From Segatella copri (lineage in GTDB: Bacteria; Bacteroidota; Bacteroidia; Bacteroidales; Bacteroidaceae), in the NCBI RefSeq assembly GCF_019249795.2, contig NZ_CP156891.1:496001-560000 (forward strand): a DNA stretch of 64,000 nucleotides, written 5' to 3'. The position numbers and the translations under genes were made by a program. A model generated the notes under the pieces. That model worked only from the letters and a program-made list of their open reading frames with translations, was not told the origin of the DNA and did no database searches. Shown piece by piece: positions 44,175-50,790 of the stretch (positions within the stretch are counted from its first letter, which is position 1; each line of letters starts with the position of its first letter).

Positions 44175-44423
44175 ATGGAAGAACTTTTCAGATATTATTT
44201 GAGTAATATTATTATTCTTCGTATCGGTACAGGCTTACGCTATCTATGGCTACGCTTTGTAAGGCATCGCAAGATTTCTTACCGAACCCTTTATGAAGGT
44301 AGTAAATCGAAGAAAACATCAGAATTGTCTAATTTTGAGAATGAAATGTCAAATCGGGCATGGGGATGTGGCTTTATTCTTTTTGTGATATTCTTAATTA
44401 TATTTTTACGCAGATTTTTATAA
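44175..44423 (+). CDS. Small membrane-anchored protein
   Basis: The 82-residue protein starts MEELFRYYLSNIIILRIGTG, is basic in the middle (LRFVRHRKISYRTLYEG) and ends in a hydrophobic helix (GCGFILFVIFLIIFLRRFL). It lies 25 nt after the ORF6N frame and 17 nt before the DUF4253 gene. No family recognised. Confidence 0.5.
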   Translation: MEELFRYYLSNIIILRIGTGLRYLWLRFVRHRKISYRTLYEGSKSKKTSELSNFENEMSNRAWGCGFILFVIFLIIFLRRFL

Positions 44424-44440
44424 TAAACATACAGAAAAAA

Positions 44441-45496
44441 ATGATTATGCAACAGACATTATTTATCGTAATACTTGCCGTTGTTATTGTTTTCGCTTTG
44501 GCGTACAGATGGAAGAAAAAGGCTGAGAACAAAATGGGCAACGATTTGAACGCTCTCATTGAAGCTAATGACTGGCGGGGAGTGTGTCGTATTTTACGCA
44601 AGCAACTGATTGTTTGGGGACTTGTGCTTGTGTTGTGTATTGGATTATTGGTGGCTCGAATAATGAGTGGCGGACAATTCTATACACCTATAATTGTTTG
44701 TGCTTTCTTGGCATGGAGATTCTTCAAGTTGGTAAACCTTTACATGATTTCGTACAAGAACATGAAAGTAGTGGAGGTAGAGAGTGAAGACAATATACCG
44801 CCTTTGCCTTCCATTGAGTGGCTTCTTCAAGGTTGTAAAGTTACCCATGTAGATGTACCTTCGCCAGAGATTAAGCAGTTGTGGCTTGATGCTTACGAGA
44901 GAGGCAAGCAAGAAGGCTTTAGCCCAGTTCTGTTGGCTGTAGACAGTTGTTTTTTCGACTCACTTGATGACAGTTCTGAATGTTATGATGAAACCAAGCG
45001 TCAGGAGTGGCAATCTAAAATGTTGGCATCAAACTTAAACGATGGAGCTTCTATCCTGCATGAAAGAATGGAACAGGTAAAGGAAGAATACAGCGATGCA
45101 GAATGGAAGAATGATATTGTTGGTACAGATGAGGATATTGAGCCTATCAATGATTTTGAAATTGAAGAAGGCACGGATCTCTATCTTGTTGAAGTTCCCG
45201 TGAAAGAACCATGGAAAGTATTTGCGTATGTTCCGTTTGGTGACTGGAATGAATGTCCGAAAGCTGAAGAACACATGGCAATAGCCAAATATTGGTATGA
45301 GAAATATGGTGCGTGTGCAGCATATATTTCAAATGATGTTGTTGAGTATTATCTGCCCAGTTCAGTGATGGGTGATACAATGCCTATTGCAGAGGAACAT
45401 TTGGGATATAGTGCGGATATTTTACAAGGAAACAATCTTACATCCCTTTCTTCTCAACTTAAAAAATCGACAGTATGGTGTTTTTGGTGGGATTAG
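44441..45496 (+). CDS. DUF4253 domain protein with membrane anchor, immunity-type
   Basis: The 351-residue protein is started at 44441 (MIMQQTLFIVILAVVIVFAL). Two hydrophobic segments lie at about 3-20 and 58-95. The C-terminal DUF4253 domain (about 235-350) is clear: EPWKVFAYVPFGDWNECPKA, AIAKYWYEKYGACAAYISND, VVEYYLPSS and YSADILQGNN. DUF4253 proteins are found beside polymorphic toxins and are considered immunity proteins; the membrane-anchored form is less usual. The end overlaps the next gene by 22 nt, implying translational coupling. Confidence 0.7.
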   Translation: MIMQQTLFIVILAVVIVFALAYRWKKKAENKMGNDLNALIEANDWRGVCRILRKQLIVWGLVLVLCIGLLVARIMSGGQFYTPIIVCAFLAWRFFKLVNLYMISYKNMKVVEVESEDNIPPLPSIEWLLQGCKVTHVDVPSPEIKQLWLDAYERGKQEGFSPVLLAVDSCFFDSLDDSSECYDETKRQEWQSKMLASNLNDGASILHERMEQVKEEYSDAEWKNDIVGTDEDIEPINDFEIEEGTDLYLVEVPVKEPWKVFAYVPFGDWNECPKAEEHMAIAKYWYEKYGACAAYISNDVVEYYLPSSVMGDTMPIAEEHLGYSADILQGNNLTSLSSQLKKSTVWCFWWD

Positions 45497-46047
45497 GTAA
45501 ACTTATAAAACGCATTTGGAAGAAGAAAACATACAGATGGTTGTCATATGCCATTTGTATAATTACATTCTCCACGTTATATGATTATATTCACAGTATT
45601 ATTACACATACCATCATTTGTATCCCAATGTGGATATGGGGTATTATTCCAGTAGTAACAATCCTCATATTCTTTGCTAAATTTGGGATTAAGAAAAAAT
45701 CTATATTTCTTCACGTTGTATTGGGATGTTGCTTTGGAATAGTGGTTACTGGTGTTTTGTGTGTCTTGTTCTATACAACAAATTATTGGTTCACCAGTTC
45801 CCATACGTACCATCTTGACGCATATGTTGTTGGTAAAAGATATATTCAAAGACGTGGTGGTTATCGTAGTTGGGGACTTTCAAAATACTACGTGAACTTG
45901 AAATTTATAGACAACCAAGAAACATTTCGTCTGGATGATTCAAAAGTTTTCAAAAAAATCAATCAAGGTGATTCTGTATGTGTCAATTTTGTTAAAGGTC
46001 TTTATGGTATAAACATTATCAAGGATATATCTCCTAAAAACAAATAA
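45475..46047 (+). CDS. Membrane protein of the island, coupled to the DUF4253 gene
   Basis: The 190-residue protein has three transmembrane helices (WLSYAICIITFSTLY, TIICIPMWIWGIIPVVTILI, FLHVVLGCCFGIVVTGVLCV). A C-terminal soluble part of about 80 residues follows (YVVGKRYIQRRGGYRSWGLS, YYVNLKFIDNQETFRLDDSK, ending in a strand-rich GLYGINIIKDI). It overlaps the DUF4253 gene by 22 nt. Family not recognised; immunity-related by context. Confidence 0.55.
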   Translation: MVFLVGLGKLIKRIWKKKTYRWLSYAICIITFSTLYDYIHSIITHTIICIPMWIWGIIPVVTILIFFAKFGIKKKSIFLHVVLGCCFGIVVTGVLCVLFYTTNYWFTSSHTYHLDAYVVGKRYIQRRGGYRSWGLSKYYVNLKFIDNQETFRLDDSKVFKKINQGDSVCVNFVKGLYGINIIKDISPKNK

Positions 46048-46128
46048 TTAATGCAATATAAAACATCCGCTGAAAAAGAAGCAGACAATGGAGAAAAGAT
46101 TTTTAAGGATTTTAATAATTTTATAAAT

Positions 46129-46449
46129 ATGAAGATTAAAACATTATTTAAGACAATTTTTTGCGCAGGATTAGTTTTAACTCTTGTTTTGTATCTATGC
46201 CATTTATACGGCAACTATATAGAAAAAACACAGGAGCCTATTACTGGTTATACATATAATGGATTTGAGGAAAAAAGTAACTATAAGAGTTCAAATACAA
46301 TTCTTATAACCTATAAATCAAAACAATATGTATTACATACGGGAGATCGAGTCTTAGACAAGATATCTTGTGCTATAAAAACTCATCACCCTGGAAGGGA
46401 ATGCATACAACACACGATGCATATCCCTTCCAGGGTGAGTTTATTATAG
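46129..46449 (+). pseudogene. Membrane protein gene cut short by the right 59-bp repeat
   Basis: The frame starts MKIKTLFKTIFCAGLVLTLV with one membrane helix, then YTYNGFEEKSNYKSSNTILI, TYKSKQYVLHTGDRVLDKIS. It then runs into the palindromic repeat at 46385 and ends in frame at 46449, so the last 20 or so residues (HHPGRECIQHTMHIPSRVSL) are only translated repeat. The natural C-terminus was most likely lost when the island joined here. Confidence 0.6.
46385..46443. repeat. 59-bp palindromic repeat, right copy
   Basis: This copy matches 40219-40277 except for one base in the loop (G instead of T). Same orientation as the left copy. The two repeats enclose about 6.1 kb of AT-rich immunity-type genes. 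Confidence 0.85.
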
Positions 46450-46461
46450 GAATTTCTTGAT

Positions 46462-46791
46462 TTAAAGTGCTACACGATTTCTTGTAAACTTATCAAGAAA
46501 AGTTCGAACCATGCCTTTATTATCGCTCTTATCTAAATCTTCTTCATAAGCAGATTGCAAAGAAAGCCAAAAAGAAGCAGGAATGCCCAAAAAACGTTCT
46601 AAAGAAGAAGCTATCTCAGGACTTAAACATAACGTTCCATTCAAAAGTTTATCTAATTCAAACTCTTCAAGCCCTATTTTATGAGCAAAGTCAGAAATTG
46701 GAAGACTGCGAGCTTCCAATTCCTCCTTCAAAATACAACCAGGACTAACCGGCTGGAAAGGACGCGGATTAATATTATTTCTTGTTTCCAT
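46462..46791 (-). CDS. higA: HigA-type antitoxin (XRE helix-turn-helix), without HigB
   Basis: The 109-residue protein has the HigA pattern: PGCILKEELEARSLPISDFA, the helix-turn-helix IGLEEFELDKLLNGTLCLSP and EIASSLERFLGIPASFWLSL. HigA usually follows its toxin HigB in an operon. Here no HigB-like frame lies upstream (46792-47040), and a promoter-like -7 element (TATTTTTG on the minus strand, 46814-46821) sits directly before the start. It is an orphan antitoxin or a solitary regulator, immediately outside the right 59-bp repeat. Confidence 0.8.
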   Translation of the reverse strand: METRNNINPRPFQPVSPGCILKEELEARSLPISDFAHKIGLEEFELDKLLNGTLCLSPEIASSLERFLGIPASFWLSLQSAYEEDLDKSDNKGMVRTFLDKFTRNRVAL

Positions 46792-47040
46792 AATGCGAAT
46801 CGTCTAATTACGGCAAAAATACGCTAAATACCTGATACAACCAAGACTTTTTTCGATTTTAACATAAAAAATACCACTTTTTTCAACCTTTTTTTTCCCG
46901 AATCCCTGCAAATCGCACAAATCGCATAATTGGGGGTTCGGGAATGTTGTATCTTTGTATCGTCAATCAGAGAGGTTGATGCAGCAACGGTCTCGGCGGA
47001 GACACTGACTGCTTTTTACTAAAACTAAATTTTTAAAAGT

Positions 47041-47562
47041 ATGATTCTCATCAAATTAGCGAAGAACAAGAACAAGACTATCAAGGAAGCGTATGGCAAA
47101 TATTATGCGCGACCAGTAGTGACAGAAACCATCGGTATCGATGAACTCGCCGAACACATGGCGAGCCACAACACCCCGTTCTCGAAGGGTGCCATCAAGG
47201 GCCTTCTCACCGATATGGTGAGCTGTGTGAAGGAGCTCGTGCTCCAGAACAAGGCAGTGAAGATAGACAACCTCGCCATCTTCTCCATCGGCATCATCAA
47301 CAAGATGGGAGCCGCCAGCATCAAGGAGTGGAACCTCGCCAAGTTTGTAGAGGGCTACCGCCTCAGAGCCCGTGCTACCGGCAAGCTCAGCAATACCCAG
47401 CTCTCTCTCGATGCCAACGCCAAGAACGCCATGGATCTCCTCAACTCTAGCGAGAGCGCTGCAGGCGATACCACACAGGGCGGCGGAACCACTGAGGGCG
47501 GCGGTACATCACAAGGCGGCAGCACCGACGGAACAGGCAACAGCGGAGACGGCCTGGAGTAG
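47041..47562 (+). CDS. HU-family DNA-binding protein with Gly/Thr-rich tail
   Basis: The 173-residue protein has a histone-like HU domain of the Bacteroidota type in about 1-125 (KNKNKTIKEAYGKYYARPVV, TIGIDELAEHMASHN, LVLQNKAVKIDNLAIFSIGI). A repetitive tail follows (GGGTTEGGGTSQGGSTDGTG). A -7 element TATCTTTG lies at 46950-46957. The gene follows the DUF4248 position in the standard cassette but is here separated from it by the immunity island and higA. It should bind and bend DNA. Confidence 0.85.
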   Translation: MILIKLAKNKNKTIKEAYGKYYARPVVTETIGIDELAEHMASHNTPFSKGAIKGLLTDMVSCVKELVLQNKAVKIDNLAIFSIGIINKMGAASIKEWNLAKFVEGYRLRARATGKLSNTQLSLDANAKNAMDLLNSSESAAGDTTQGGGTTEGGGTSQGGSTDGTGNSGDGLE

Positions 47563-47848
47563 TGAACCGTCTCTCAAATATGCGAAACGACAGAAGAAGG
47601 AAGGAGTGAACTGACCGGCGACAGGGATATTCCGAAGGCACAAAGCGGCTGGTTTTCATTCTGACGATTACGGATAAACAGCAAATCATAATGACCCAAG
47701 AACCTGCCTTTTACGGGTATCCGGGCTGGCAGTTCCTCCCCCGCCCTTCTTCTTCCAGAAACGCTTACTGAAACTAAATTTCAACCACTAAAACAAGCAT
47801 GTGACTATCATTATCCACTTAGTATTAATCATTAAAAAACAAAGCAAA

Positions 47849-47938
47849 ATGAAAAAAGTAAATTGGAAAACCATCATCAACTTCCTCATCACGGTATTAA
47901 CAGCTGTAGCCAGCTCATTCTGTGTACAGAACTGCTAA
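47849..47938 (+). CDS. Smalltalk protein (29 aa)
   Basis: The 29-residue peptide begins MKKVNWKTIINFLITVLTAV and ends SSFCVQNC. It is one hydrophobic helix with a Cys-rich end and fits the smalltalk peptide family annotated in Bacteroidota. It lies 16 nt before the amidase gene, as elsewhere. Holin-like or membrane-signalling roles are only guesses. The 286 nt between it and the HU gene hold no other frame. Confidence 0.8.
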   Translation: MKKVNWKTIINFLITVLTAVASSFCVQNC

Positions 47939-47954
47939 AAGAAGGGAGGTTGCC

Positions 47955-48392
47955 ATGACACAGAAACATCGTAGCATTTCACTCATCGTGATCCACTGTT
48001 CTGCCACGAGAGTGACTCAGGATTTCACATTCGAGCAGTTGGAGGCCTGCCATCTTGCCCGCGGTTTCAAGAGTATCGGCTATCATTATTACATCACGAA
48101 GGATGGTGTGGTATATCCGGGTCGTCCGGAATCGGAAGTAGGAGCCCATGCCCGTCATTACAATGCCCACAGCATCGGCATCTGTTATGAGGGAGGTCTC
48201 GACAAGAACGGCAAGCCTGCCGATACGCGCACTCCAGCCCAGAATCAGGCTCTGTATTCGCTTCTGGAGAGCCTCTGCCTCTCCTATCCTGATGCAGAGA
48301 TACTGGGCCACCGCGATTTGCCGAACGTTCACAAAGACTGTCCGTCGTTTGATGTCAAGCGATGGCTGAAGTTGGTAGATTTCCACATCTAG
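47955..48392 (+). CDS. N-acetylmuramoyl-L-alanine amidase (phage lysozyme type)
   Basis: The 145-residue protein starts MTQKHRSISLIVIHCSATRV; an upstream ATG at 47922 overlaps the smalltalk gene and is not used. It is a single Amidase_2 domain, with zinc ligands in VIHCSATR, and in LGHRDLPNVHKDCPSF (His and Cys), plus GYHYYITKDGVVYPGR and NAHSIGICYEGG. It resembles T7 lysozyme-type amidases, has no signal peptide, and would cleave the peptide stem from glycan. It is the last gene of the cassette and is followed by a terminator. Confidence 0.93.
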   Translation: MTQKHRSISLIVIHCSATRVTQDFTFEQLEACHLARGFKSIGYHYYITKDGVVYPGRPESEVGAHARHYNAHSIGICYEGGLDKNGKPADTRTPAQNQALYSLLESLCLSYPDAEILGHRDLPNVHKDCPSFDVKRWLKLVDFHI

Positions 48393-48442
48393 CCGATTTT
48401 CGGAAAGGATTTCATTGTATTTATTTTTTTAAGTTGATTCAA

Positions 48443-48483
48443 GCCCGACAGGAAGCAGCAACGCTCTCCTATCGGGCTTTGAT
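48443..48483 (+). terminator. Terminator of the amidase gene
   Basis: AAGCCCGA (48443-48450) pairs with TCGGGCTT (48474-48481), with further pairing inside. Confidence 0.75.
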
Positions 48484-48524
48484 TATTGTGTAAAGAAGAG
48501 AAATTCAAAAAAAATATGAAAAGG

Positions 48525-48556
48525 CTTGCAAGTTTCGGAATATTGGCGTATATTTG
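48525..48556 (+). promoter_or_regulatory. Promoter of the second Rpn gene
   Basis: CTTG at 48525-48528 and TATATTTG at 48549-48556 are spaced by 20 nt; the -33 box has one mismatch. Confidence 0.6.
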
Positions 48557-48576
48557 CAGAAAAAAAAGAAAGGCTT

Positions 48577-49566
48577 ATGAAATATTTGGATCCTAAGGCC
48601 GATTTGACCTTCAAAAAAGTGTTTGGCGAACATCCCGAGTTGGTAAAAAGTTTGCTTAACGCCCTTCTTCCTTTTAAGAGTGAGGAAGAGGAAATCACTT
48701 CTGTGACATATCTTACGCCTGAAATGGTTCCCCAGACACCCACACGAAAATATAGTATAGTGGATGTGAGATGCGAGGATGCCCAGGGACGTCAGTTTAT
48801 TGTAGAAATGCAGATGGTTTGGTCTGCGGAGTTTAAGCAGCGAGTTCTCTTCAATGCTTCCAAGGCATATGTAAAGCAGCTAAACAGGGGAGAAGATTAT
48901 TCTCTTCTGAAGCCAGTTTATTCTCTCAACTTGGTTAATGAAGTATTTGAGCCTGAACTGGATGATTATTACCACTATTACCAGCTTGTACATGAGGAAC
49001 ATACCGAAAAAGTAATTGATGGTTTGCATCTGGTATTTGTAGAGTTGCCGAAGTTTACGCCTCATACGTTTACAGAGAAGAAAATGCAGGTTTTATGGCT
49101 TAGGTATCTGACAGAAATTAATGAGAAAACGAAGGAAGTTCCGGCAGAACTGCTGGCAAATCCGGAGATAGCCAAAGCCGTATCAGAGATTGAAGAATCA
49201 GCCTATACCGAGGAGGAACTTCTGGGTTATGATGAATTCTGGGATATGGTGAGCGTAGAGAAGACGCTTGCCGGCAGGTTGGAGCGTTTGACGAAGGCTA
49301 ATGATGATACAGAGGAGAAACTTAAGGCAACCTCTAGTCAGTTGGAGGCAACCTCTAGTCAGTTAAAGGAAGCTGAGAAGCAGAGAAAGGAAGCTGAGGA
49401 GCAGAGAAAGGAAGCTGAGGAGCAGAGAAAGGAAGCTGAGGAGCAATTAAAAAAAGCTAATGAGGAAAAATTGCAATCAGCCAAAAAACTTCTACAGGCT
49501 GGAGTATCAGCTGATATTGTGGCAAGTACTCTTAACTTAAGCATGGATGAAATAAAAATTCACTAA
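48577..49566 (+). CDS. Rpn family nuclease / PD-(D/E)XK transposase-like protein with repeat tail
   Basis: The 329-residue protein starts at 48577 (MKYLDPKADLTFKKVFGEHP). The nuclease core is YSIVDVRCEDAQGRQFIVEM with QMVWSAEFKQRVLFNASKAY after it. The C-terminal part is a coiled coil containing tandem 21-bp (7-residue) repeats, KATSSQLEATSSQLKEAEKQ and repeats of RKEAEEQ, before a small helical tail (AKKLLQAGVSADIVASTLNL). The sequence differs clearly from the Rpn protein at 35669-36577, so they are separate subfamilies. Confidence 0.88.
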   Translation: MKYLDPKADLTFKKVFGEHPELVKSLLNALLPFKSEEEEITSVTYLTPEMVPQTPTRKYSIVDVRCEDAQGRQFIVEMQMVWSAEFKQRVLFNASKAYVKQLNRGEDYSLLKPVYSLNLVNEVFEPELDDYYHYYQLVHEEHTEKVIDGLHLVFVELPKFTPHTFTEKKMQVLWLRYLTEINEKTKEVPAELLANPEIAKAVSEIEESAYTEEELLGYDEFWDMVSVEKTLAGRLERLTKANDDTEEKLKATSSQLEATSSQLKEAEKQRKEAEEQRKEAEEQRKEAEEQLKKANEEKLQSAKKLLQAGVSADIVASTLNLSMDEIKIH

Positions 49567-49610
49567 CTTTGCATCAGATATATACATTAGAATTCTTTAC
49601 AAACAATAAA

Positions 49611-50471
49611 ATGGAGAATAAAATAACGACAATGGAGCAGGGAATGCAGCGACGCACCGAACTGCTCCTGGGAAAGGATAATCTTGAGAAAATTCAGAAG
49701 GCAAGAGTGCTCATCTTCGGTATCGGAGGAGTAGGATCATGGTGCGCAGAAGGACTCCTGAGAAGCGGCGTGAGAAACATCACAATCGTAGACAGCGACA
49801 GGGTATGCGTAACCAACTGCAACCGCCAGCTGATGGCTACAAGCCGAACCATAGGCGAAGTGAAGGTAGAGGCGCTGCGCAACCGACTGCTCGAAATCAA
49901 CCCCGATGCCAACATCACAGCCTATCAGAAAATATATCAGGCAGAAACTGCCGATGAATTCCACATGGAGCAATACGACTTCATCATCGATGCCATCGAC
50001 TCACTGAAGGATAAGGCTGACCTCATTCTGCGTGCCACTGCCCTACCTAAGGAAATCACCTTTATATCTTCTATGGGAGCTGCCCTGCGCACCGACCCAT
50101 TCATGGTAAGAAAATCTGAATTCTGGAAGGTGGATGGAGACCCGCTGGCAAGAGCACTGCGAAAGAAATTCAAGAAGAACAAAACCTTCCCACGACGAAA
50201 ATTCCAGTGCGTATACAGTGAAGAAAAACCGATGCAGAACCAAGGGGTGAACAAAGCATGCGGCACGGGCGGATGCCTATGCCCGAAAGCCAAACTCATT
50301 AGCGGAGAGAGGGGTACCGATACTGCCGTATATGATGCTCCGGGCGACCAGCAACTGGTAGAACACGAATGGTGCTCTACTAAGGCACAGATCAACGGTT
50401 CGCTCTGCCACATCACCGCAACCTTCGGAATGGCTATCGCAGGAATGGTCATCAACCACATCATTGAATAA
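49611..50471 (+). CDS. tcdA: tRNA threonylcarbamoyladenosine dehydratase (ThiF/E1-like)
   Basis: The 286-residue protein starts at 49611 (MENKITTMEQGMQRRTELLL). The ATP-binding loop is ARVLIFGIGGVGSWCAEGLL, followed by VDSDRVCVTNCNRQLMA and FIIDAIDSLKDK; the C-terminal part has KACGTGGCLCPKA. TcdA converts t6A37 in tRNA to its cyclic form. It carries the usual residues. Its -7-like element (TAACTTTG, 49564-49571) overlaps the end of the Rpn gene. Confidence 0.92.
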   Translation: MENKITTMEQGMQRRTELLLGKDNLEKIQKARVLIFGIGGVGSWCAEGLLRSGVRNITIVDSDRVCVTNCNRQLMATSRTIGEVKVEALRNRLLEINPDANITAYQKIYQAETADEFHMEQYDFIIDAIDSLKDKADLILRATALPKEITFISSMGAALRTDPFMVRKSEFWKVDGDPLARALRKKFKKNKTFPRRKFQCVYSEEKPMQNQGVNKACGTGGCLCPKAKLISGERGTDTAVYDAPGDQQLVEHEWCSTKAQINGSLCHITATFGMAIAGMVINHIIE

Positions 50472-50520
50472 CTGTTTTTCTTTGACAACAGTCACTTGAA
50501 AAGAAACTTACAAAACATAC

Positions 50521-50559
50521 GCAAAAGGCGAGGCGCTTTCACAAGCTCCCCGCCTTTAT
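50521..50559 (+). terminator. Terminator after tcdA (identical to the one after kup)
   Basis: AAAGGCG (50524-50530) pairs with CGCCTTT (50551-50557), with GG/CC inside. The same 35-nt core recurs at 52784-52822. The remaining gap to kup (to 50790) contains a -7 element TACCTTTG at 50707-50714 but nothing else clear. Confidence 0.75.
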
Positions 50560-50790
50560 TAATGATTCAAGTTTCGCAAGGTTCAGAAGTTTCTCGGGAG
50601 TAGTCTTATCGGCATTCGCCTTTATTCGTCTCTTCATATCTTCAAAGAATAAAGGTTAAATCCGATAAATCTTGTTAAACAAATTCTATCTTACCTCTTA
50701 TGTTTATACCTTTGCACGCAAATTTATAATCACAAAGGACATTTTCATGTCCCAAAAAGGATAATATTTAATTTAAATAAGAGAAGAAAA

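Noticed and set aside
46901..46960. Possible tRNA-like sequence near the HU promoter
   Set aside because: No cloverleaf arms or T-loop could be assembled; only a promoter element is clear.
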